From Gilvimarinus sp. 2_MG-2023 (GTDB lineage Bacteria > Pseudomonadota > Gammaproteobacteria > Pseudomonadales > Cellvibrionaceae), in contig NZ_JAUOQM010000048.1 in assembly GCF_030547685.1 (NCBI RefSeq), positions 216,243-280,242 on the forward strand: 64,000 bases of DNA, written 5' to 3'. Each line of letters begins with the position of its first letter. Position 1 is the stretch's first letter. The notes beneath the pieces were generated by a model. That model was not told the origin of the DNA. It did not search any database and saw only the letters and a list, made by a program, of their open reading frames with translations. A program made the translations under genes and the position numbers. This document shows, in pieces, positions 9,893-17,265 of the stretch.

Positions 9893-10864
9893 TCACATTA
9901 CAGGTTTAGGTGTTGGCCAATCCATTTGTTGGGAGAACCCTCTGCGCCCTTGCAGCCCACCAGTATGTATCACAATGACAGTGTCCCCAGTATTCCAATA
10001 TCCTAGTCTGGCCAATTGATCAACCCCCCACAGCATTTTCAATGTGTAAACGGGGTCGATCGCTATTTGATTATTTTGCTCGAATGTTCGCCAAAAATTT
10101 ACGGCCTGGGCAGGTAGTCGGCGCCCGTAGCCGCCAAGATCGAAGCCCCACGCTAAACTCCATGGCTGATGATTAATGCTGCCTAAACCGAAAAGAGTCG
10201 TTTTTTTGTGTGTGTTTTTAAGCACCGCAACACCCAAGGTGTGGCAAAGGCCACCTAAACCTTGCACAACTCCCCGAAAGGTACCACCGGTGCCAACCGC
10301 GACACATACGCTAGAGGGGGTGCCGGAATATCGTCGAATTGCCTGACCAATGTATTGACAGCCATTAACCCCTAAATCATTACATCCTCCCTCGGGAATA
10401 AAGTAATCATGTTGCCGGTTTTCTAATAATTTATCGGGCAGTGAAGCTTGCTCACTGTGCGGTAAATTCGTTAGTGACTGATACTCGGTAGTACTGACAA
10501 AATCTAACTGCATGCCTAATGATTGGCAGTCTTGCAGGGTTTGGCTAAGGAATTTATGATGCTTTCCGCGAATTAATGCCCGGCTTTGCATTCCGTTTTT
10601 TCGGGCCGCCTGTGCACAGGCCAACAGATGGTTTGACCAGGGGCCACCCATAGTAACTAAGCGGCGCTTATGGCTTTTAATTGCATGATTGATATTGAAG
10701 TAGAGCTTGTAGAATTTATTGCCAATTGCGTTGGGATCAATCAAATCGTCTCTGCGCATCAAGAGCTTTAAGCCACGTTTAGTAGTGTTCGGCATGCTAA
10801 TGGCCTGATAAGGAACCATCATGGCGCGCTCTAACAGAGCACTTTCTGGCATTTGGGCACTCAT
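9893..10864 (-). CDS. PLP-dependent enzyme, ACC deaminase/D-cysteine desulfhydrase family
   Basis: A 323-aa fold-type II PLP enzyme. The likely cofactor lysine is Lys50 in the GNKFYKL motif, equivalent to GGNK in the family. GGPWSNHLLA is the substrate/PLP-phosphate segment, and VAVGTGGTFRGVVQGL is the glycine-rich phosphate loop. Members cleave D-cysteine or 1-aminocyclopropane-1-carboxylate; the sequence alone does not decide. It overlaps the preceding coiled-coil gene by one base (TAATG type), implying coupling. The neighbouring rhodanese fusion also fits sulfur chemistry, but only as inference. Confidence 0.85.
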   Translation of the reverse strand: MSAQMPESALLERAMMVPYQAISMPNTTKRGLKLLMRRDDLIDPNAIGNKFYKLYFNINHAIKSHKRRLVTMGGPWSNHLLACAQAARKNGMQSRALIRGKHHKFLSQTLQDCQSLGMQLDFVSTTEYQSLTNLPHSEQASLPDKLLENRQHDYFIPEGGCNDLGVNGCQYIGQAIRRYSGTPSSVCVAVGTGGTFRGVVQGLGGLCHTLGVAVLKNTHKKTTLFGLGSINHQPWSLAWGFDLGGYGRRLPAQAVNFWRTFEQNNQIAIDPVYTLKMLWGVDQLARLGYWNTGDTVIVIHTGGLQGRRGFSQQMDWPTPKPVM

Positions 10865-12195
10865 TAGCCGCGCCCTATGTTTAAATTGCCGCCTATACTT
10901 TTATGGATGTCGCAGCGGTTGGTTTCACCGTTGTGAAAATCGGTGGGGTTGGCCACTCTTTTTACACCCGCACCACACTCTTCACCGTCAGCATTTTTGG
11001 CGTTGCAGTATGGTGAATGGTTATGGTCGAGCCATAGTTTGTAGGTTTCTACCGTCACACCGCATTTGTCCGCTGCAAATTCTGCCGGGGCTGACATGTA
11101 CTCCGCCACTTGGTCGGGTGGTAAAGTTATCTGCCCCAGCCCCGGCTGGAAGACTACAAAACTTATACCCGCTTTACTCAGAGGCACCAATATTTTTGAG
11201 CTGCCATGCTCAAGTAAAGACTCATGTTCGTCGCGTAAGGTGTTTAGCTCCTCGCGCAAGCTCTCTTCTTGCTGTTGGCGGTAAAACAGCTCCATATCTT
11301 TCATGTCTAGCTGTTGTTGTAATTCTTCTTTTACCTGTGCGACCTGAGCGTCCAATTCTTGAGTAAAACCCGATTCGAGTGCCTCTATTTGTGCCCCACC
11401 GTTAAGCTGGGCCGCACTAAGCTTGTGTTCATAGTATTCACGAACCCCCTGGACTTTACTGTCTTTTAGCTCCAGTTCTTTTTTATGTGCCTCAATATCA
11501 GCTTGCAATTGTGCGTTCACCTCTTGCAGTGATCGCATTTGAACTTGGTAATCGGCCAGGCGTATTTGATGTTCACGCTTAAGGGCATCTATTTTCAGAG
11601 ACATCTTGCTTTTTAGCGTGTTGATGCGTAGCCGCTGCTCTTTCAGTGTATGAGCAAGCCGGGTACGCATTGCGGTAGCGTACTCTCGTTCCAGTCTTTC
11701 ATTAAATTCAATCTGCCCTGAATTAAGTTCCGAATTGGAGGGGGATTCTGGCTCTGGGAAGACTAGACCTAGACGATTACTGGCAACGGCTTTTTTAAGC
11801 AATACAAAGCTATTGCGCCCAGGCTCCATCGTTGGATCCCAGAGGCTTTGTTGCTGCATCGCAATGGGGCATTGGCTATAACAAGCCAATGCAATGGGGT
11901 TGGCGCCTAGGTCAGGCCCCTTTGCCGCGTTATTCACAAGTTGCTGCAGGGGGACGTTCCACTTATCGGCGATCATGCCTTTGGTGTTAAAGCCAACTTT
12001 AAAAAAGACACAACCTGTGATTTTTAAGTCTTGATTAATTAACAGGTAAACCGCATTGACAGTTGTACCGGCAAAGTCTGGCATGGGTACAAAACCGTCC
12101 ATAACCGCCTCAAACTCAGGGTACTGAAGCTCTCTATCGATAAAATCATCGACAAAAATGGCTATCGCTTCCTTTGTTATATCACGGTTCGACAT
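10864..12195 (-). CDS. Conserved-looking coiled-coil protein of unknown function
   Basis: A 443-aa soluble protein that I do not recognise. The N-terminal part (1-145) is globular, with GCVFFKVGFNTKGMIADKWNVPL as a distinctive segment. About residues 165-320 form a long charged coiled coil with heptad-like E/K/L/Q runs. The C-terminus (about 385-443) has a Cys/His set (C-N-A, ECG, H..GE..CDIH) that could bind zinc. No signal peptide or membrane segment is seen. The gene is coupled to the PLP enzyme gene downstream. The function is unknown; a structural or scaffold role is only a guess. Confidence 0.7.
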   Translation of the reverse strand: MSNRDITKEAIAIFVDDFIDRELQYPEFEAVMDGFVPMPDFAGTTVNAVYLLINQDLKITGCVFFKVGFNTKGMIADKWNVPLQQLVNNAAKGPDLGANPIALACYSQCPIAMQQQSLWDPTMEPGRNSFVLLKKAVASNRLGLVFPEPESPSNSELNSGQIEFNERLEREYATAMRTRLAHTLKEQRLRINTLKSKMSLKIDALKREHQIRLADYQVQMRSLQEVNAQLQADIEAHKKELELKDSKVQGVREYYEHKLSAAQLNGGAQIEALESGFTQELDAQVAQVKEELQQQLDMKDMELFYRQQQEESLREELNTLRDEHESLLEHGSSKILVPLSKAGISFVVFQPGLGQITLPPDQVAEYMSAPAEFAADKCGVTVETYKLWLDHNHSPYCNAKNADGEECGAGVKRVANPTDFHNGETNRCDIHKSIGGNLNIGRG

Positions 12196-12356
12196 TTCGC
12201 ATCCTGTATCACCACTGTCGCCTAGGTATAGATTACTCCCTAATTATAGGGTTGGCACAGTCAGAAATCAGCTAATGTCGTATTAGTTGGGCTTTAAAGG
12301 TGTAAATGTGGGATTTAGTTCAGGTTTTGCGGGAGGGTGTAATTAGAAAGGACACA

Positions 12357-12381
12357 ATAATGGCCGTTTTCAGGCCATTAT
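12357..12381 (-). terminator. 9-bp stem hairpin over the stop of the small acidic ORF
   Basis: Perfect inverted repeat ATAATGGCC / GGCCATTAT with a 7-base loop. It lies across the stop codon of the 27-aa ORF on the minus strand. The minus strand downstream is only moderately T-rich, so it may be a weak terminator or an RNA-stability element rather than a strong intrinsic terminator. Confidence 0.4.
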
Positions 12382-12461
12382 ACTTCGGCATAATCCTCAC
12401 AGTACTCATCATCAAGGTCATCGAACCCTGTATCGAGTAATTCTTCTAAATAATCTTGCAT
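12378..12461 (-). CDS. Candidate 27-aa highly acidic peptide
   Basis: A short minus-strand ORF reading MQDYLEELLD... to ...CEDYAEV. Twelve of its 27 residues are Asp or Glu, and it contains three Tyr and one Cys. A TAGGAG ribosome site lies about 8 bases before the ATG, and a perfect hairpin covers the stop codon. Upstream, a 7-bp inverted repeat CTAAAAC/GTTTTAG (12500-12518) falls in the presumed leader. I do not recognise the peptide. The opposite strand also has a short ORF with a ribosome site (start at 12360), so the coding strand is not proven. Confidence 0.4.
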   Translation of the reverse strand: MQDYLEELLDTGFDDLDDEYCEDYAEV

Positions 12462-13001
12462 TTGTAAATCTCCTAATTATTAACAATCGACTATTAGAGC
12501 TAAAACAGCGCGTTTTAGTTCCATCAACGTTAAAATCGCATAAAAATGTGACAATTACGTGATAAAAACGATCCTTAATATGCTTATATGCGCCAACCTG
12601 CTCGCAGAGAATAGACGTATCGTCAATAAGTAGTAGATGAGGATTTTGGGGGGGTATGTCAGTGCCTGGCTGATCAACTCAAATGTTATCGCTCCGCCCG
12701 AGCGGCATTACCTTTTTAAATAGTGGCGGATCGGACGGGAAACATGGCCGCCATAACCGCTATAGATGGTGGGAATGCCGAATATGCAGGAGCCATTTTT
12801 CGGCCCGTGGCGGCCACCCTAGTGGCAACGCCTTCGCGCTGTGCAAAATGGCTATCCTGCCATTAGTTACGGCCATCTTCCTGATGGCCGCCCTTCGGGC
12901 AGCGCGTTACGCTGTGCCAATTCGCTCCCGACGAATTGGTCGAACACCGCTTCGCGGGTTCATCGTCCCGTCAAGTCAACATGTGCCTTTTTAACAGGCA
13001 T
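12462..13001. other. 540-base stretch without a convincing gene, containing tRNA-derived repeats
   Basis: No credible gene is seen. The stretch holds a near-perfect copy of the tRNA-Asp 3' end (12711-12740) and a hairpin CCAATTCG/CGAATTGG (12917-12939). It also holds a GCCC-TTC-GGGC hairpin near 12890 and, at 12953-12972, a plus-strand segment resembling the tRNA T-arm (CGCGGGTTC...GTCCCGTC). Reading frames of 84-103 codons here have no recognisable content and run through these repeats, so they are not called. Confidence 0.6.
12711..12740 (-). repeat. Partial duplicate of the tRNA-Asp 3' end (29 of 30 bases identical to 13025-13054)
   Basis: Thirty bases repeat 13025-13054 with one mismatch. 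The copy covers the last 17 bases of tRNA-Asp including CCA plus 13 bases of downstream sequence. Direct duplication of a tRNA 3' end is the usual footprint of site-specific integration (attL/attR), but the 314-base interval holds no integrase or element gene. A relic or a simple local duplication are both possible. Confidence 0.75.
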
Positions 13002-13031
13002 AAAAAAGGCCCCACAAAGTGGAGCCTTTTT
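13002..13031 (-). terminator. Intrinsic terminator of the tRNA-Val/tRNA-Asp operon
   Basis: On the minus strand, just after the CCA end of tRNA-Asp, a hairpin (AAAAAGGC/GCCTTTTT continued by CCAC/GTGG with one mismatch) is followed by a run of T. It is well placed to end the tRNA transcript. Confidence 0.8.
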
Positions 13032-13037
13032 AAATAG

Positions 13038-13114
13038 TGGCGGACCGGACGGGACTCGAACCCGCGACCTCCGGCGTGACAGGCCGGCATTCTAACCAGC
13101 TGAACTACCGGTCC
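13038..13114 (-). tRNA. tRNA-Asp (anticodon GUC)
   Basis: The minus strand folds as a 77-nt cloverleaf. The acceptor is GGACCGG paired with CCGGTCC, with discriminator G and an encoded CCA. The anticodon loop is CTGTCAC (GUC) and the T-arm is GGTTCGAGTCC. The sequence is close to E. coli tRNA-Asp. It is the distal gene of a two-tRNA operon. Confidence 0.97.
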
Positions 13115-13125
13115 GCAATGCTGAT

Positions 13126-13201
13126 TGGTGGGTGGTACAGGGATCGAACCTGTGACCCTCGCCTTGTAAGGGCGATGCTCTCCCAGCTGAGCTAACCACC
13201 C
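13126..13201 (-). tRNA. tRNA-Val (anticodon UAC)
   Basis: A 76-nt cloverleaf on the minus strand. The acceptor is GGGTGGT paired with ACCACCC, with discriminator A and an encoded CCA. The anticodon loop is CTTACAA (UAC) and the T-arm is GGTTCGATCCC. It lies 11 bases upstream of tRNA-Asp and is probably co-transcribed with it from the promoter at 13219-13246. Confidence 0.97.
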
Positions 13202-13218
13202 CTCATCAGATGGTGGGC

Positions 13219-13246
13219 ATTCTACTGAAATGCCGGAAGCTGTCAA
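13219..13246 (-). promoter_or_regulatory. Sigma-70 promoter of the tRNA operon
   Basis: On the minus strand: TTGACA (13241-13246), a 16-base spacer, then TAGAAT (13219-13224), followed by a GC-rich discriminator GCCC. This is a near-consensus stable-RNA promoter; the GC-rich discriminator suggests stringent control (inference). Confidence 0.85.
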
Positions 13247-13396
13247 ACATTTTTTTAAATAATTCCCCTAAGTGTCTATATTGTAAGCATTTTTTCTATT
13301 TTTTAATCAATATTAAGAAGTTAGAAGCAATATAAGTGCGGGCCATAAAATGCTAGACTGAAAAAATCCTTATTATTCGACTCATTTAAATATGTT

Positions 13397-14887
13397 GTGA
13401 AAAGAATTCCTTTTTGGTTAATCCTCTGCGGCGCTTTCGTGGTGACCAGCGAATCGGTTATGGCAAGTCCCTCAGACGTTGCCTCTGACCAACGCTGGTT
13501 ATGGTTTATTATTATCCTGCTACTGGCCCTACAGACTGCTCTAATTGTTGGGCTTCAGCGTAGCCGGCTAAAGATCACTCGCGCTCGACAAGCACTTTGT
13601 GCTTCGCGCGATGCGCTAGAGGAGCAAGTAAAAGCACGTACCGAGTCTTTACACAACACGAATGATCAGCTGTATCAAGAAATTGGACGCCACGAGGCTA
13701 CCGAGCTGCTGTTGCGTGAAACTCAAGAATACTTACACAGCATCATTAACTCGATGCCCTCGATTATTATCGGGGTCAGCCACCGAGGCTTTATTACACA
13801 TTGGAATGCTGCAGCAGAAAAAAGGTGTGACATTCCGGCTGAGCAGGCACTGCGACAACATATTCTGGATGTATACCCCACCTTACCGATCCAAAGCGCC
13901 ACCATTGCCGAAACCATTAATGCCGGCACACCGTATATAACTGAAAACTTTCAAGAGCTGTACTCTGGCGATACTCGTTTTTGCGACCTTACGATTTACC
14001 CTCTGATTGCTGCACAATCCATCGGGGCCGTTATTCGTATAGATGATGTCACCATGCGTGTTCGTGTTGAAAATATGATGATCCAAAACGAAAAAATGCT
14101 CTCACTGGGAGAGCTCGCCGCTGGTATGGCTCATGAAATTAACAACCCCCTTAGTACCATACTGCACGGGGTGCAAAATATTTACCGTCGAACATCACCG
14201 GAACTTCCGGCAAATCAGGTTGCTGCGCATTCACTAGGGCTAGAGTTAGATGCTCTGCAGCAATATTTTGCCGATCGCAAAGTCTCCCAGTTTTTAGAAG
14301 ACATACGCGAAGCGGGGGAACGCTCGGCCGACATAGTCACCAATATGCTAGATTTTTCTCGCCATAGTAATCAACGACCTCAGCCCTATGATCTAGGCCA
14401 TGTTATAAGCCATGGTATAAGCCTATTAAAGGCTGAGCCATCCCCCCTGCCCGACTTGGTGGTCGATATTGATCAAAGTGTGCCCGATTTGATTGGCTGT
14501 GCTGCTGAAATTCAACAGGTATTACTCAATTTAGTACGCAATGCCGCCCAAGCATTAGGGCCTAATTTGGATAATCAAGCCAAAATATTTATCCAACTTC
14601 AGCAAAAAGACGATAACGCCATTTTAACCGTTAAAGATAACGGCCCTGGCATGCCTGAAGAAGTCACACGTCACATATTCGAGCCGTTTTTTACCACCAA
14701 AGAAATAGGCCTAGGGACTGGCTTAGGTTTATCGGTATCATACTTTATAATCACAGAGCACCATGGAGGGTCGATCAGTGTCAATTCGACCCTAGGTGAG
14801 GGAACGGAGTTTGTTATTACTCTTCCTCTGTCCAAGCCTGCTACGGAAAGTACACATAATTCCGCCCACCAAGCCTCACCGGAGTAA
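13397..14887 (+). CDS. PAS-domain membrane sensor histidine kinase
   Basis: A 496-aa two-component kinase. The N-terminus has a possible signal-like segment (about 1-23) and a membrane helix (about 34-53). A coiled linker leads to a PAS domain (about 112-220). The catalytic core carries the H-box GMAHEINNPLST with His246, the N-box LVRNAAQAL with Asn382, the G1 box DNGPGMP (414-420) and the G2 box GLGTGLGLS (438-446). It ends after the ATPase domain with no receiver, and no response regulator is adjacent, so it looks like an orphan kinase. The start is a GTG with no clear ribosome site, so the exact N-terminus is uncertain. The lipoprotein gene follows five bases later. Confidence 0.88.
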   Translation: MKRIPFWLILCGAFVVTSESVMASPSDVASDQRWLWFIIILLLALQTALIVGLQRSRLKITRARQALCASRDALEEQVKARTESLHNTNDQLYQEIGRHEATELLLRETQEYLHSIINSMPSIIIGVSHRGFITHWNAAAEKRCDIPAEQALRQHILDVYPTLPIQSATIAETINAGTPYITENFQELYSGDTRFCDLTIYPLIAAQSIGAVIRIDDVTMRVRVENMMIQNEKMLSLGELAAGMAHEINNPLSTILHGVQNIYRRTSPELPANQVAAHSLGLELDALQQYFADRKVSQFLEDIREAGERSADIVTNMLDFSRHSNQRPQPYDLGHVISHGISLLKAEPSPLPDLVVDIDQSVPDLIGCAAEIQQVLLNLVRNAAQALGPNLDNQAKIFIQLQQKDDNAILTVKDNGPGMPEEVTRHIFEPFFTTKEIGLGTGLGLSVSYFIITEHHGGSISVNSTLGEGTEFVITLPLSKPATESTHNSAHQASPE

Positions 14888-14892
14888 ATGTT

Positions 14893-15645
14893 ATGTCATC
14901 ACAGATGGTCATATTTCGTACAGCCGTATTGGTAATGCTGTCAATGTTAGTCATTTCTTGTCAGACCAAAGAGCCACCACCGGTGACTGACGCAGAGATC
15001 TTACAACTATCAAAACAGATTCACCCCCGCGCGATTGAGCAAATGGTGTCTTTAAATGGTTGTATGAGCCTCGGTGGTGAGATTGGTGATGAGGCCAACT
15101 CCCTTTACCTTGACTGGCTCAAAGCAAATTCAAAGCCTATAAATGCCAGTGAGTTGTACCTTGCTCACACGCGACAGGACTGGGTTCAATGGCAAGGGGG
15201 TACTTTTTCACTGCAGGATATTAAACAGTACCGAGACGTTGTAGTGCGGGTGCAAAAGCAACAGAACTTAGCCAATCGCGGCCCAGACGCACGCTATGAC
15301 ATTTGTCAGGCTAGCTTTGAACAAGCCAATGCCTTTTATGATTCCTATGCAGAACCTCGAAAACTATCAGCACTTTATGAGCAAGTTAGCTCAATTAATG
15401 CCGGCGCCCTGGGAGCCTTTGAGTTGTTCAAGTTATTACCAAAACTCCCTACGCCAGGCAAATCTTTCTACCAGGTCACCCAATCATTAGCCCAAACTTG
15501 CCCCCGAGCGGTTGAATTGCTCACGCTAAACAACAGCTGGCCCCAAGAAACCTATGCGAGCTACTGTCAAAATTCTGGGTTGGCATTAATCGAATGTGAC
15601 TGGGGAAAGTGTAGCAAGCAAGAACCTACCGATATTCAAGACTAA
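14893..15645 (+). CDS. Putative DUF3080-like lipoprotein of unknown function
   Basis: A 250-aa protein with a type II signal peptide: a hydrophobic stretch ending in the lipobox LVISC, with Cys at about residue 23. It is therefore likely a lipoprotein of the cell envelope. The mature part is helical, with scattered cysteines (CMSLGGEIG, YDICQAS, TCPRAVELL and two near the end). I do not firmly recognise it; its place between a sensor kinase and trmA and its layout recall the small lipoproteins of the DUF3080 type, but this is weak. It is probably co-transcribed with both neighbours. Confidence 0.6.
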   Translation: MSSQMVIFRTAVLVMLSMLVISCQTKEPPPVTDAEILQLSKQIHPRAIEQMVSLNGCMSLGGEIGDEANSLYLDWLKANSKPINASELYLAHTRQDWVQWQGGTFSLQDIKQYRDVVVRVQKQQNLANRGPDARYDICQASFEQANAFYDSYAEPRKLSALYEQVSSINAGALGAFELFKLLPKLPTPGKSFYQVTQSLAQTCPRAVELLTLNNSWPQETYASYCQNSGLALIECDWGKCSKQEPTDIQD

Positions 15646-15658
15646 CTTAGAGATAGCA

Positions 15659-16747
15659 ATGACAATAGTTCCATTTTCGGATGAAAGTTACCCAGCACAG
15701 CTTGATGAAAAGCTAAACAAAGTAAGACGCTTACTTTCTGATACTGACATTCCCGAACCAGAAGTGTACGAATCCCCCGCATCCGGATATAGGATGCGGG
15801 CAGAGTTTAAAGTATGGCAGGAGGGCTCAACGGCTTTTTATGCGATGTATAAAAAAGGTGAATATAAAACCCCTTACCTAATCGAGGAGTTTACACCGGG
15901 CTATCACCGCATCAATGAATTGATGCCTCGCCTTTTAGCTGAAATTAACCAAAGTGAAACCCTTCGCAAAAGACTATTCCAGGCAGAGTTCTTGACCACT
16001 CTAGCGGGTGAGACCGTCATCACTCTGATTTATCATAAGAAGCTGGATGATGCTTGGCACGCTGAGGCTGAAGCTCTAACCAGCTTACTTAGTGTGAGTA
16101 TCATTGGTCGCAGCCGCAAACAGAAAGTGATCATTGGGCGCGACTATGTCATAGAAAAGCTATCCGTTTTGGGCCGTGAATATACCTATCAACAAATTGA
16201 GAGCAGCTTCACTCAACCTAATGCTGTCATTTGTCAAAAGATGCTGACATGGGCGGTGGAAAAAAGCTTAGACATTGGTGGTGATTTGCTCGAACTTTAT
16301 TGTGGTAACGGTAATTTCACCCTGCCGCTCGCGCAGAACTTCGATAAAGTTTTAGCCACAGAAATCTCTAAAGTTTCGGTCAATTCTGCTCTGTATAATA
16401 TGCGCGAAAATAATGTGGAGAACATTAATGTGGTTCGAATGTCGAGTGAGGACTTCTCGCAAGCACTCGATAATGTGAGGCCATTCAGGCGCTTAAAAGA
16501 CATTGCCTTAGAGGATTACAACTTCACTACCATCTTTGTCGATCCGCCCAGAGCGGGCTTGGATGAACACACGACCGAGGTGGCCAAGCGATTTCAGAAC
16601 ATCATGTATATTTCATGCAACCCTGAAACCATGGCCAGAGACATACAGGCGATGAGTGCTAGCCATAAGGTGGTTGAATTTGCCGTGTTCGATCAATTCC
16701 CATTTACTGATCATATCGAATGTGGTGCTGTATTGATGAAACGGTAA
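15659..16747 (+). CDS. trmA: tRNA (uracil-54-C5)-methyltransferase
   Basis: TrmA makes ribothymidine at position 54 of tRNA using S-adenosylmethionine. The 362-aa protein has the family opening (YRMRAEFKVWQEG), the SAM motif LELYCGNGNFTLPLA, the FVDPPRAGLD motif and the nucleophile Cys320 in YISCNPETMARD. The frame is open to 15596, but homologues begin as here (MTIVPFSDESYPAQLDEK), and the ATG at 15659 clears the preceding gene. Length agrees with the E. coli enzyme (366 aa). Confidence 0.96.
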   Translation: MTIVPFSDESYPAQLDEKLNKVRRLLSDTDIPEPEVYESPASGYRMRAEFKVWQEGSTAFYAMYKKGEYKTPYLIEEFTPGYHRINELMPRLLAEINQSETLRKRLFQAEFLTTLAGETVITLIYHKKLDDAWHAEAEALTSLLSVSIIGRSRKQKVIIGRDYVIEKLSVLGREYTYQQIESSFTQPNAVICQKMLTWAVEKSLDIGGDLLELYCGNGNFTLPLAQNFDKVLATEISKVSVNSALYNMRENNVENINVVRMSSEDFSQALDNVRPFRRLKDIALEDYNFTTIFVDPPRAGLDEHTTEVAKRFQNIMYISCNPETMARDIQAMSASHKVVEFAVFDQFPFTDHIECGAVLMKR

Positions 16748-16772
16748 TAGATCCATAAAATGTCATAAATCA

Positions 16773-16795
16773 CTGGAGGGTGCTACACCCTCCAG
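16773..16795. terminator. Hairpin between convergent trmA and DUF2489 genes
   Basis: Perfect 10-bp stem CTGGAGGGTG/CACCCTCCAG with a 3-base loop in the 53-base gap between two convergent stop codons. It is strong and symmetric, so it could stop transcription from both sides, but neither side has a long T-tract. Confidence 0.5.
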
Positions 16796-16800
16796 CCATA

Positions 16801-17265
16801 CTAAAAGTTCCGCCCAATAATTTCTTTTGCCGCCTTAAGCACGGCCTCCTGATGTCGCGCCTCGGCCGCCACTCTCTCTTTAGTTAATCGGCGTTTTTCC
16901 TGCTTGTCCAGCTTCTGCCATGCCTCAAGGAAAGGTATGTGGGATGTCGCTTCCCGGAGCTGATAGAACGCTGAAAATTCAGTATTCACTGCCGGGTCGA
17001 CATCAAGGCTGTCTAACAGCATAGATATACGGATACTGGCTTCGGTAAGAGTGATGTCTTCACTACCAACGGCTTTTGCAATCACCTGGATGCTTGTGTT
17101 CACCCTACCCCTCTGGGCTTGTGTGGCCTCGTGCTGGCGTTCAATCTCATTGTGTTGCTGTAATCTCAGCTTTTTCAGCTTCCAAAGGTAGACGCCTGCT
17201 GTGATGGTTAATATTAGGATAATAAATAACGCTAACAATAATACCCATGCTGGAAACTCATTCAT
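16801..17265 (-). CDS. DUF2489 domain membrane protein
   Basis: A 154-aa protein with one N-terminal membrane helix (about 7-27) and a charged cytoplasmic helical region; the stretch LDSLDVDP...FYQLREAT is typical of DUF2489. The function is unknown. The frame opens at 17274, but the ATG at 17265 has an AGGA ribosome site eight bases upstream and overlaps the rmuC stop by 8 bases, so that start is preferred. Coupling to rmuC suggests a related role, which is inference. Confidence 0.8.
   Translation of the reverse strand: MNEFPAWVLLLALFIILILTITAGVYLWKLKKLRLQQHNEIERQHEATQAQRGRVNTSIQVIAKAVGSEDITLTEASIRISMLLDSLDVDPAVNTEFSAFYQLREATSHIPFLEAWQKLDKQEKRRLTKERVAAEARHQEAVLKAAKEIIGRNF

Noticed and set aside
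10821..11366. 181-codon plus-strand ORF
   Set aside because: Antisense to two coupled minus-strand genes and has low-complexity, Cys/Arg-rich content with no domain.
12307..12444. Plus-strand frame giving MAVFRPLYFGIILTVLII from an AAAGGA site
   Set aside because: It is the antisense of the acidic peptide; acid codons read backwards naturally give hydrophobic residues. Kept only as a caveat.
12711..13054. Integrated genomic island at tRNA-Asp
   Set aside because: The direct repeat fits an att duplication, but the 314-base interval has no integrase or cargo; kept only as a possible relic.
12683..13095. Plus-strand ORFs of 84 and 103 codons
   Set aside because: They read through the tRNA-derived repeats, and the 84-codon frame enters tRNA-Asp itself; not coding.
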